This document shows positions 35,533-46,946 of a stretch of 64,000 nucleotides of DNA, piece by piece. The position numbers were made by a program, and so were the translations under genes. Position 1 is the stretch's first letter; every line of letters begins with the position of its first letter. This DNA comes from Parascedosporium putredinis (Eukaryota; Ascomycota; Sordariomycetes; Microascales; Microascaceae): assembly GCA_949357655.1 (NCBI GenBank), contig CASHTG010000001.1, positions 4,774,001 through 4,838,000 on the forward strand. The letters run 5' to 3'. The notes under the pieces were generated by a model. That model was not told the DNA's origin. It saw only the letters and a program-made list of their open reading frames with translations, and did not search any database.

Positions 35533-37184
35533 ATGTCTACTTATCTGAGGACCAACACCCGGGTCATGGGCGCCGTCAAGGTATGAAGCCGTCTCCAAGC
35601 ATAGTCCTAATCCATAGTTTTTACTTTTGTCCGCACCCCTTTTTTGATTGTCCATCGTCGTGGAAACTGACAATTGCGCTTCGCTCCCATGTTAGGCCCA
35701 GCCCTGGAAGGTTGGCTGCGTTGCCGCCGGCCGCAGCGTCATGAGGACTTATTCCTCGAGCGCCGAGCCCGACTTGAAGACCACTCTCAAGGAGGTCATC
35801 CCCGCCAAGCGAGAGCTTCTCAAGAGGGTCAAGGCCCACTCCGACAAGGTCATTGGCCAAGTCAAGGTCGAGAACACCCTCGGCGGCATGCGAGGCCTCA
35901 AGGCCATGGTATGGGAGGGTTCCGTCCTCGACGCCAACGAAGGCATCCGGTTCCACGGCCGCACCATCAAGGACTGCCAGCGCGAGCTCCCAAGGGCAAG
36001 ACCGGCACCGAGATGCTTCCCGAAGCCATGTTCTGGCTCCTCCTCACTGGACAAGTGCCTTCCACCAACCAAGTCCGCGTGCTCTCGCGAGAGCTGGCCG
36101 AGCAGGCCGCCCTCCCCGAGTTCGTCAACAAGATGCTTGACAACTTCCCCAAGGACCTGCACCCCATGACCCAGTTCGCCATGGCCGTCTCGGCCCTCAA
36201 CTACACCTCCAAGTTTGCCAAGGCGTACGAGGAGGGCCTGAACAAGGCCAACTACTGGGAGCCCACCTTTGACGACTGCATCTCGCTGCTCGCCAAGCTC
36301 CCCACCATCGCCGCCAAGATCTACCAGAACGCCTACCGTGGCGGCGGTGCCCTCCCTGCCGAGGTCGACCTCGAGCAGGATTGGTCGTACAACTTTGCTG
36401 CCATGCTCGGCAAGGGCGGCTCTGAGAACGAGGCTTCCAGGATCTTTTGAGGCTGTACCTCGCCCTCCACGGAGACCACGAGGGTGGCAACGTCTCGGCC
36501 CACGCTACCCACCTGGTGGGCAGCGCTCTCAGCGATCCCTTCCTCAGCTACAGCGCCGGCCTCCAGGGTCTCGCCGGACCCCTTCACGGGTAAGTCGAAC
36601 AATTGTTTGGGATCGATTCCCCCGATGATTCGAGCCTAGAGGTAGTTATCTGCGGGAGCACGGCTAACATGACGATGAATTTGAATAGACTTGCCGCGCA
36701 GGAAGTCCTCAGGTGGATCATCCAGATGAAGGAGGCCATTCCTGCCTCCTACACGGAAACTGATATCCACGACTACCTCTGGTCCACGCTGAACTCGGGT
36801 CGTGTCGTTCCCGGATACGGCCACGCCGTTCTTAGGAAGCCCGATCCCAGGTTCGAGGCCCTCATGGACTTCGCCTCTAGCAGGCCCGAGATCGCCAAGG
36901 ACCCCGTCTTCCAGCTTGTCGCCAAGAACAGCAGGATCGCCCCCGAGGTGCTGAAGAAGCACGGAAAGACCAAGAACCCCTACCCCAACGTCGACTCCAG
37001 CTCCGGAGTCTTGTTCCACCACTACGGCTTCCACGAGACCCTGTACTACACCGCAACCTTTGGCGTTTCGCGAGGTCTTGGTCCTCTCGCCCAACTCATC
37101 TGGGATCGTGCCCTCGGATTGCCCATCGAGAGGCCAAAGAGCATCAACTTGGAGGGTCTCCTCAAGGCGGCTGAGAGTGCGTAA
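35533..37184 (+). CDS. mcsA: 2-methylcitrate synthase (citrate synthase family, mitochondrial)
   Basis: This enzyme condenses propionyl-CoA with oxaloacetate, the first step of the methylcitrate cycle. The exons are 35533-35580, 35696-36589 and 36689-37184. An Arg/Ser-rich transit peptide ends near MRTYSSSAEPD. Citrate synthase landmarks are GGMRGLKAMVWEGSVLD, HGDHEGGNVSAHATHLVGSAL, GLAGPLHGLAAQEVL (His314), the signature GYGHAVLRKPDPR (His360) and KTKNPYPNVDSSSG (Asp417). GGMRGLKAMVWEGSVLDANEG and WDRALGLPIERPKSINL resemble fungal McsA more than the primary citrate synthase. Both share the active site, so I rely partly on its divergent methylisocitrate lyase neighbour. Two bases are lost: CCC 35989-35991 and TT 36435-36436. 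The corrected length is 479 residues. Confidence 0.88.
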
Positions 37185-37989
37185 GGAGATAGAGCGAGAG
37201 AGCGTGAGAGACTGAGAGAAATGAAGGGATGTGGAGAGGGAGGCAAGGTATGGTGGAGGACGGATGGAAAACTTCGAGGGCCCCGAGTCGAGGCCACAGA
37301 CGCAGATGGCGCGTGCAAACTCACGATGAAGAAAGAAAAAAAGACAAGGACTAGAAGACCGATTGGATAAAGGCAGAGGTCTGGTGGGGATTTCAGATCA
37401 CCAATACAAAGTGATGTTATTTTTGATACCACCTGTCTAGACCCCCTTTCTCCACACAAAACATCATCAAAAGATCCAAACAACTTTCTCGTTCAATATA
37501 TTAAATGGCCAAAATTCTTGGGAAACCAGGCCACCGTTCTCGGGTATCCGGCCAAGGCTCTAACTCGCAGCCGCACTAATCCATCGCCGATGGGACTAGC
37601 TCTCTCGGCGCTTTCGACGGGGCTCCACGCGGTGCGGCCAGATCAAGTCAAGATGGTGGAGGCGAGCATCGTGGAAGAGAGATCAGCCGATAGAGTGCGT
37701 GCCTGCTGCTACCAGCGACGACATGTATTCTCCGAGGGCCTTTTTTCACGCGGTGTCCCGCTTGGCTAGTCAAGTGACGAACACGAGTGGGCTGGGGGTG
37801 ACAGAGCCGCTGACGGCATCCACCCAGAGAGAGAGCAAAGGCCGCGGCCGTCCGAACGAAAGAATGCATGGTTCAACCTATGGGCGATTGGCCCTGGCAG
37901 CTGCAGTCGGTTGAAGGTATGAAGATAGATTAAAGATGGGTGAAGAAAAGTTGGGAGGGCGTGTGAGAAGGGCATCGCGACAGCACAAC

Positions 37990-38005
37990 AAAAAAAAAAA
38001 AAAAA
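37990..38005. repeat. Poly(dA) tract, 16 bases
   Basis: This is an uninterrupted A run in non-coding DNA downstream of methylcitrate synthase. Confidence 0.85.
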
Positions 38006-38606
38006 CAAGAAAAAACGGCAGGTGAGTTAATATCGAACCGCGGCCGTCTTTATATATTTATATGCTAGCCCCAGTTTCCAAAGGACCTGTTCGGAGGCAC
38101 CTAGTTTCTATTCTTGGAATGCCTTCTTATTCTCCCTTTTCTCTTTTTCCCCGCCATCCTGGATCCGGGCCTTGAGAAGGAGGGGGGGAGGAGAAGAAGA
38201 AGGTTTGGCGGCGGACTAGTGACTCGCTCGGTGGTTAAGTTCTCGTTCGGGGAGAGCGAGCCCTTGCGTGCATGATGTTTTGCCTTCAAACCGCGAGTGC
38301 CCCCGTCCCCCGTCCCTGTGACAAGGGGAGGTGCTTTCGCGCGCGTCGCGTATTGGACACCATTTCTCAGGCACGGTGACCCGGGAATCCCATATCCCAT
38401 GTGCCATGTCAGGGGCAGCGGCGCGCGCGCGGGGAGGATGGAACCTTGAAGGAGTGAAGCGAAGGAGATGAGTGCACGGGTGGAGATGATTACTGGGGAT
38501 TCTATTTTTCTGTTCTTTCTTTATTCGCCCCCATTCGGGCCTTAATGAGATTTGTGGTATGGAGGTTCATCTGGCTTCATCTGGGGAAGGCGTGATGAAG
38601 GGATCA

Positions 38607-38630
38607 GGAGGGAGGGAGGGAGGGAGGGGG
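38607..38630 (+). repeat. GGGA tandem repeat with G-quadruplex potential
   Basis: GGGA units are repeated in tandem and end in GGGGG. Five G runs of three or more are separated by single A bases, which fits an intramolecular parallel G-quadruplex. Confidence 0.7.
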
Positions 38631-41600
38631 TCTACGGCGTTTGCCACCTCCTAGTCCGATTCTTAGGCTACGTTGGAGCTGAGGGCTTCCGTAGACTTCT
38701 CACGATATCGGATCTCTCTTCATTCTACAGGAGTAGTCTGCAAGCTTCACGGCTCCGAAGCCCGGAACAGTGATGGGGATGGCAAATCAAGCGAGGTCCA
38801 AACAAAAGGTTGGTCGGGCCTGTGATCCCCGCGGTCACTGGAGGACCTTTCGACGTTGCCCCCTCCCCCAACCGAAGGAGCACCACGGTCTAGAGGCTTG
38901 CCACCGGCGATCTCCAGAGCGTTGGGCCCCTGGCAGTTGGCAAGATAGATGCAGATAGAATATCACGGGGGAGGGCAGCGTTGGAAAGGGAAGAGAAACG
39001 TGGCAGTGGCAGGAGTGGCGCGAGAGAGTGGGAGGAGGAGAGGGAAGAGGGCCGGCGTTGCCTGTCGGTCTGACCGGCGCGAGCTAGCGGCGAAAGGGAG
39101 GTCGGGCACTCAATATGGAAAATGTGGTGCGAGGCAACACGAACCTGAATGCGCGACGGGGGCCAGACGATTTGCGGTATTGGTGCGTGCCCTGAGTGTC
39201 AGCGAGGGGAGGCGAGTGACGTTGCCCTCCCGCTTCTTCCCCTAGCAAAAGACAAAGGGAAGAAAAAAAAAAGGCATTGAATCGACTGGCGCCTCAAGGC
39301 CGCCCTTTGTCATAAACCACGAGGTGTGGGTGGACGCGGAGGCGGGCCAAGTAAATTGAATGGAAGAAAGCAGAACATTGAAGGACGACAAGGCTTTGAG
39401 GAAGAAAGACTGGCTCGGCAAGGTGACCGGCTATTTTGCATCGGCACGAGAACTTGAATCCGCCCCCAAAAGGGAAAAGGGCAGAAAAGAAAAAAAAAAG
39501 GGCCATCAGCCTGCCGTCAAGGGATTCAGACTGGGCTCCCCGGCAACGGCTCGGTGGTTGTATATTCGCGTGTAGTTAAAAAGGAACGGAAAGGCACGTA
39601 CTAACGGGCCAATGTCGACAGTGCAGCAGTAACGCACCCTCCCGGGCTTGCGAGCCCTCAACGATGACCAGGATTCTAGGGCAAAGGAGTATAGTGGAGG
39701 AGATGTAGAGAGCGAAGCCAGAGTGCAGAGTCGAAAAAGAAAAAAGGGGAAATGGCAATAAACCCACCAGACTGGAATGCGGGAGTCCGGCAAAAGTGAA
39801 AGGAAGCCATCACGAAAGGAGGCTGGGTCCCGTTTCTTAATCCGTGCCCCAGACACTCTGTTTTCGATCTTTATCCACCCTTTCTTTCCCCCTACCGTAC
39901 TTTTTCTTCGTTAAAGCAGCAAGGCGGAATAGCTAGCCCTTTTTTCATGCGCAGAATTGCCCCCATACTCGGCGTCATCAAGAGGCTCAAGCAGACTAAC
40001 GAGCGACGATCCAAGCCGATGGGCATCTTTGGGCGCGGCTAGGTCAGGTCTCCCTCACAAAGGTTCTCGCACCGGAGCAAGTGGCCGAGAGATGGCGGCT
40101 CAAGATTGAGGGTCCAAAGACTTGCCTCTCACATGGCCTTCGGAGCGCGGGGGAGGACAATAGGACAATGGTCTTTTTAGTTCCCGTCTCCTTTTCTTAG
40201 GGCCCGCGTAGCACATGCCCGTCTTCAAGTGGTCTCTTCATGCAGGGGCCTCAGGGGCTCCCGGAGCTCGCCTCTATAGGGGAGTGCCGCGGCATTATGA
40301 CGGGCTTGCATCACTTTTCAAGATGCGTGAAGAGTGAAATGAAGGGCTGATGCGGGACGGGGGCCCGGGGCTGGTTCTATACCGGGGTATTCAGCTACAG
40401 AGGCGGGTTGCTGACGGGCCTATGATCACGGTGACGCCGCTGCATAGACAATGAGCATACTGATGAGGATGAGAATGATAGATCTAGCAATATAGCATGG
40501 TGCAGTAAGACGAACAGCAACGATGCCCCCTCCTCTCCCTCTCCCCCTTGACCCTTTGACCCCTGATGTTAATATACAGGCTTTAGAGACGCTGACGACT
40601 CGCGGCTGCTCCTCATGCTCCGCCACCTGGCGAGCGACCGGCCTCAGCGCCGAGGGTTGTCTGCGAACCGGCGAGTAGGTTATTGGATTCCTGGTAGGAG
40701 GGTGGGTGAGATATCCCCCCTCCCCCTTCCTGTCGCCACGATCTCGTGCGTGCGGGGACGGGCAGAGAGAAAGAGAGAAAGTGTGTGTGAGCGTGCGTGA
40801 GGGTGAGTGTGCCTCCTGTGCAAACCGGGACGATCCAGCCAGCTCGTCAACGCCGAGCAATTAAGCTTAATCTACGAGTGGCAACAAAAATAGCACCTGG
40901 GCAAGGGAAAAGGAAAAGGAAAAAAAAGAAAGAAAAATACTCTTTGGGTGTGGTGGGCAGGGGCGGCCTGGCCTGCCCGGCCGAGGGCTCTCTCCTGACG
41001 AATTTCAACACTTTAGGCGGCGACCGGAGGGGCATCTTCTCTTGCTCGTGAAAGGGGTGGGGACGACACTCGCTCTCTTCCGACTCGATTGCCAGCGTAC
41101 GCTTAGGGCAGATCATGTGGCGGGACAAGGACCGGGTGTACGTCGGCGGCGGCGACATTACATTCTTTTTCTTTTTTCTTTTTCTTTTCTCTGGGTCTGG
41201 CATCTGCCCACTTTTCTGGCGAGATCTTTGCCCATGGCCGTACGACACGGGCGAGGATGATGCGGGCCATTTCTTTTCTTTTTTTCTTTCTTTTATTGGT
41301 GAGGTCAGAGGAGGAAGGGGTAGTAGGTAGATCGGGACTAGTGAGGGCAGGCCCCGAAGCTGATCCTAGGACCGGGGCCCGGCAAGGCGGGAGGGCGTGG
41401 CATGGTGATGAATTACGTTGGAGTACGGTGGCCTCCCTCCCTCGTTTCTCTCATTCTCTCTCTATACTCTCTCCCTCATAGCTCCACTCCATCAACTCCC
41501 TCCCTTGGCCCCTCCCCGGATTTTGGTCGGATGGAACCTGGGGCAGACCACGAGGTGGCCAGGTCGTTACTGCGAAACGTTGGGAATATTACCAAGGACC

Positions 41601-41957
41601 GTGGGCGCCACTGCCAACTTGGGATTGGGACGGAGCCAAGACATCCACCCTGTCTTAGGAAAACGGGGAGAAGATTCTACATACCACTTCCCTCAAGGCA
41701 AACTATGGATCGTACTGTCGTCATGACGAAGGGGGAGTGGGCACCGGAGTGAGAGGAAACCGTTCCCCTCTCCTCCTTTACAGCGCGCGGGGGGAAGAAC
41801 CTTGCTACCATGGGGCTCGTGGAGAGGAACTTGGAATGATAACGGAGGCAAAGATGAGTGGGAGCAAATCTTGGGGCGCGCCGAGGCCGAAGGTACAGGG
41901 GAAGAACCAATGGTTGGTTTTCGGCTTGGCGGTTCCTACCGAAGCAAGCAAGCAAGT

Positions 41958-41984
41958 AGCAGCAGCAGCAGCAGCAGCAGCAGC
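41958..41984 (+). repeat. AGC trinucleotide microsatellite
   Basis: Nine perfect AGC units are followed by AGG. Degenerate GCA-like repeats continue between about 42060 and 42120. I find no coding frame with other support. Confidence 0.9.
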
Positions 41985-43738
41985 AGGTAAGGTGGATGCA
42001 CGCCATGGTTCATGGGGCTGTCGAAACAGGGGACCGGGCTATTAGCCTCCTCCCCAGTGGGATGGAGCAAGAGGTAGCAGTAGCGGAAGCAGTTGCAGTG
42101 GCAGTGGCAACAACAGATGCAGTAAGCGTGCGGATCCTTGAAGTTCATGTTGCCTGATAATGTGCGGTGCGTTCACCAGAAAATAACCTGCTCGCAGCGG
42201 GAGTGGGAGTCAGGCACGCACGTCAGTGGCAGCAGCACACGCAGCATGGGGGAGCACGAGGGTGGGGAAAAAAAGGCAGCATGGATTCACGTAAAGGACT
42301 GTTCTATTTTTGGGGTCCATTTCTTCTTGCCTTCATTCTCCCATACACTTTTTCATTGGGGAATGGGCGAAGAGGACAAGCATTTCTCCTTGTGCCCTTA
42401 TTTTTCATTGTATTCTTCCCGTTCGTCACGGTCATGCAGGCGATATGAAGAAGTGTCTTTTTGAACATTTGCCCGGATGGCGTCGTCGTTTGAATAGGGA
42501 GTGTGTGCATGAGTGTGTATGAGCGTGTATGTACGTGTGGGTGGTGCAGAGTGCATTCTCGGGGTCTTGTTAATCTGGAGAGCCCGCACGTTTACTCACT
42601 CTTCTTCCTGCTTCTGTTGCAGAGCAATATCATGAGCTAATGGGGTGGTCTCCGGCATAATGTGGTGCCTTTCAGGCCCCATGTGTCCATGGGTCGGTGG
42701 TGTGCGTGTGGGGTGAGGGGAGGAAGGTCTGAGGGCCAGAGATGGGGTTGAAAGCGCAGAGGCGAGAGAGAGCCTGTAGGAAGAAAAAGAAAGAAAAGAA
42801 AAGGTCTGGAGATTGTACGGCACACCCCGGGACTGAGAGTTCTCCCGGGCCTTTTCTTAGAGTGCAATGGTGAGGGAGGGGAGTGTATGCGGTGGATCTC
42901 TCCAATCGTCTTCGGTTCCTCTCCCCGAAAGAGCGGCGAGGACAATCCAGCACGAGCCATCCCCGTGTAAGTGGCCACATTGGATTTGGAGAGAGAGAGG
43001 AAGAAAGGGACGGAGACGAAAGGGACTGGAGTGGTTCCGACCATCAGCGTGCGGAGTACAGGCCAGTTGAGCGAAGTAGTTGGGTGAGGATGGCTTGCTT
43101 AGTCCCGTGGCTTAATATGTTTTTCATTTATCCACGTCGTTTCTTTTCATCCGCAAATTGATATCAGAGCGAAAGAGCAAGGGGGAAGTAGTAATAAAGA
43201 GTATGGCGAATAGCCAATCGACCCATGAGATGGGGACTCCAGAAAAAGAAAAAGAAAAAGAGAAGAGAAAAGAAAAAAAAAGACGACAGAGGCCCGGCTG
43301 CGTTGATGGCGTTATTCCACTACTATTCTTTTTTGTCGGGTTGCCAGTCACTCGACCAGGATTGTTGGCTCATGAGGCCATCTAGATTTGAGTGGGTAAT
43401 CAAGGTGCGGGCGGAAAACAGAACCCCTTTGCAATTTCTGGCCATCGAAATATCTATTAGACGTTTATCTGCAGCGCTGCTCGGAGAGAGCACGGGATCG
43501 TGAAGAGACCAGGGTTGGGAAGGACGGCGAAAGCGAAAAGGATGGAAGGAGCTTCGGCACGAAAAATTGGTGACATCCATGGACCCGAATGAATCAGCCT
43601 TCTCGCCCGAGCCCCCATGATGCTCTCTTTCTCTTTTAACGGTTAGGCTAGTGTCTTATTGCTTAGGGATAGGGTTCTAGGCCAGATGATAGATCCTTGG
43701 ACATGTTGAGACCATCGCATGAACCACAACTCTTTTGC

Positions 43739-43762
43739 CTCTCTCTCTCTCTCTCTCTCTCT
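43739..43762 (+). repeat. CT microsatellite, 12 units
   Basis: This is a perfect CT dinucleotide run of 24 bases in non-coding DNA. Confidence 0.9.
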
Positions 43763-46093
43763 ACTCAATAAAGCGTGGTCACGGCTCACTCTGGCCTGGG
43801 CCCCGAATAGGTTGATTTTCCTATTCGTTCGCCTCTTTTCTCAAATCATCTCACTCGCTCATCCTTCCGGCCTCGCTTCCCAGGAATGGGATGCTGTTGG
43901 CCTCCCTCCTTTCTTTTCCCTCCGGCCTGTCTTCCCATTTTCTCCCATTCTATGAAGATCATTCGCTTGGCATGGCAACCACGCCGCTTCTTCGCATACC
44001 AGCCGTTGGGTGAATCCTTTTTCCCACTCTCTTTTCGTGCTCCTTTTTTTTGTTTGATTCTGTTTTTGGCATGTACATATCACCTCGCTTCTTCGCCCTC
44101 GTTTACCTGGCCTGTCATCTCTCCACCTCCACTCCACCAGGTTCGCCTCGCCTTTTGAAGATCGTCGCCCAAAGAGACACAAGCGAGCAATCCGGCTAGG
44201 CCGTAGTAAAGCCAGTTTGCCCCGGCCGGGGTGCCAGCCTGGGACGATGTCAATGTAGGCTGGCGGGTGAAGTGATTAGTGTCAGCATTGATCTATTGAG
44301 GTACACTTCGCCGCGCCACGCTTCGCCTGACCTCGCCGCCCAAAAGGTCCTCCAAAGGTCCTCTAGCAGTCAAAATGAACTGCATGTGGTGAGCACGGAA
44401 TGGAAAGTGAGGCTGGGGAATTATAGAGAAGAGATGTAAGAAAAAGAAGTAAAAGGAAAAAGAAGAAGCCCGCCGAAGGATAGCTCGATCAAGTGAGGCT
44501 CACAATACTACATGTACGAATGATAGCCAAGTGCGTGCTTCCAAGGAGTCAGTCCAGCCCAGCATGATCAAGTTGGACATATCCAGTCCTCGTAGCAACG
44601 ATGTGAACGGTCGTCATCTATCGCCTCCCTCATTCTCTTTTTTTCTTCTTTTTCTTCTTTTCTACCTACCTTTCTGTCTCTAAACCACGCCCCTCCCAGT
44701 CCTTGGATTAAATCATCCTACTCTAACTAGCGCAGTCTGCTCTGAGCATAGCCGATAGTGGGAATTGATTTGTTGATAGATTTGAACCTTTTTGGTCGTT
44801 TTTAAATAGAGACGGATCGATATAGATTCTTCCTCTTACTCCCCTCTTGATTGAAAAAGAAAAGGGCGGGAGATACTTTAGCACCAGGGGAGGGTTAATA
44901 TCGAATGACGGGAGGTGTGAGGGAGGGTGGAGGACGGCCTGGGGCAACGGGGGAGAGAGGAATAAGAATAGACGGAAATAGTGGGACAGCCGTAGAGGAA
45001 GAAGAGAGCAAGTATAGATCCAAACGAGATGGAAATGGCCAAATGAAAGAAACCCTTAGGGAAAGGGAATAGAGAAGCAATAGAGCAGAGCAATGGGGAA
45101 ATGGCGGGATGAGGGTGAAAAGGTCCCATCCCGACTTGTTTTGCGCCCTGCCCTGGCCCTGGCCCGGACCCGAACAACAACATTGAATGCTAATATGGAT
45201 GCTCTCACATAGACACAATACAATTGAAGGCCATCAAATCCATTCTCCATCACATCAACCCCTTATAAGAATAGACCATTTTCTTTAAGCGATTTTCGTT
45301 CAGCCACCCCCTCTCGTGATTGAGTGGGCAAAGGGGAAGAGAGGCGAGAAAAGAAAAGAAGAGAAAAAAAGAAAAAAAAAAAGGAAAAAAATAAGAGAGT
45401 TGTAGGCAGGCAGGGCCAGCAACCGAGATCTTGGGAAAGGTGCTCTATTTCGTGACCCCAGGGGCGGAACACGGCATGGCCTTTGGGATTGACGGCGCAA
45501 CGCACGCCCCGGGGCCCTCTATACCCCCTCCACACCACCCCCGAAGAAATGAATATACGATCTCCGGAAGCAGCGAAAAGAAGAAGAAAGAGACAAAAAA
45601 AAGGTGGGGAGACGGGGGGGAAATAGACAAGGTCTATATCGGCGAGGGAGAGAGTTAGGCGAGAGACAGATAGAGAGGGACCCAGACAACAGACCATACC
45701 GGGCAAATTCCCAGGAGCCAATCTATACGCCCACACACACACACAGTATCTCTCTCTCCAGCTCAAGGACCCAGCCAGACACGGACGCGGAAGCAGACAC
45801 ACGGAGACGGAAGTTACCCCGGGAGAGAAAGAGAAAAAAAGGCGAAGAGAAATAGATGGAGGCAAGGGAGGGAGAGAGAGACGGCAAAGTGAATTTAAAG
45901 TGCAGGAGGCAGAAAATAGCAACAAACCCACACGCATCCACACATGATACATGCCTTGGATATTGGGGGTGGGCAAGGAAAGGGAAGAAGGGCTAGCACC
46001 GAAGACGTTCTATGAAAAGAAATAGGTGAATTAATGGTTAAGAAGAGAAAAAATAGACAATGGTACGGGGCAAACATTGATCAGAGAATCAAT

Positions 46094-46100
46094 TATAAAT
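46094..46100 (+). promoter_or_regulatory. TATA box of the DUF4360 gene
   Basis: TATAAAT lies about 205 bases upstream of the start codon. It is followed by a CT-rich leader (about 46130-46285), the usual pattern of strongly expressed fungal genes. Confidence 0.6.
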
Positions 46101-46302
46101 ACTCACGAACCTCTCCTCGATGGAGACGATCTTCTTCCCTTTCCTGCATCATCAACAGCAACATCTTCAGCTTCATCTCTTCTACAGCTCTCTCTCTTTC
46201 TCTCTCCTCCAACTCTCGCTTTTTCTCTCTCACAAAGCTTTTCTTAGCTTCTCTCGCTCTTTTTCTTCTCCATCTTAACCAAACCCCCACAAAACCATCA
46301 AT

Positions 46303-46946
46303 ATGAGGTCCTTCGCTCTTCTCGCCCCGGCTCTCGCTGCCGCCACCCCCATCCTCAACCCCCAGGTCACCTCCGACCTCCCCGACCCCACCGACATCCA
46401 GATCATCAGCGCCACCTGGTCCGGCAACGGCTGCCCCTCTAACTCGGTCTCCACCTCCATCTCTCCCGACCGCACCGTCATCACCTTCGGTTTCGACGCT
46501 TTCCAGACCTACATCGGACCCGGCGTCAGCGTCCAGGAGAACAACAAGAACTGCGCTCTCCACCTCAACCTCAAGTACCCCGGTGGCTTCCAGTTCGCCG
46601 TTGTCGACTCCACCTACCACGGCTTCGCTCTCCTCGAGGAGGGTGTCACCGGCTCCTTCTTCTCCACCTACTTCTTCTCCCAGGACGCCTCGGCGACGAC
46701 GACGACCCGCACCGTCATCGAGGGTGGCGGCATCTGGGCCGACGGCCAGGTCTACACCAAGGCCGACTCCGTCCCCACCGCCTCCCTCATCTTCTCCCCT
46801 GCGGTGCCACCGGCATCCTCAACATCAACAACCGCATCTCCCTCCGCTCCTCCAAGCCCGAGGCCTTCGGTTCCATCACCGACGATGATGCCACCATCGC
46901 CTTCACCCAGCAACTCAACCTCAACTGGCGCAACTGCCCCGAGTAA
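46303..46946 (+). CDS. Secreted DUF4360-family protein
   Basis: This is a single-exon gene with a short signal peptide (MRSFALLAPALAAATP). The mature part has the DUF4360 pattern: an early IISATWSGNGCP block, a strand-rich core (ITFGFDAFQTYIGPG, KNCALHLNLKYPGGFQF), and a late SPCGATGILNINNRISL ending in NLNWRNCPE. Four Cys sit at the conserved positions (GNGCP, NKNCAL, SPCGA, RNCPE) and could form two disulfides. The family is common in secretomes of ascomycetes and has no established activity. One base is lost in the C run 46796-46799, just before the third Cys. Correction gives 214 residues and a stop directly after the last Cys block. Strong codon bias and the TATA-plus-CT promoter suggest high expression. 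Confidence 0.9.

Larger units (their letters stand above)
37185..46093. other. 8.9-kb gene-poor stretch
   Basis: No recognisable protein, tRNA or mobile element is seen. The sequence is rich in strand-biased GA or CT runs. It contains a 16-base A tract (37990-38005), a G-quadruplex motif (38607-38630), an AGC repeat (41958-41984) followed by degenerate GCA repeats to about 42120, and a CT repeat (43739-43762). Open frames up to about 240 codons exist on both strands but look like translations of these low-complexity runs. Confidence 0.5.

Noticed and set aside
35533..37184. Primary mitochondrial citrate synthase
   Set aside because: The active site cannot distinguish the two. N-terminal blocks and context fit methylcitrate synthase better, so this stays as the alternative.
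27594..37184. Secondary-metabolite gene cluster
   Set aside because: A GS-like enzyme, an SDR and two organic-acid enzymes are present, but there is no polyketide synthase, peptide synthetase, terpene cyclase, transporter or pathway regulator.
41737..42148. Open frames through the AGC repeat (poly-Ala or poly-Leu)
   Set aside because: The homopolymeric peptides come from the microsatellite, and the flanks show no coding character.
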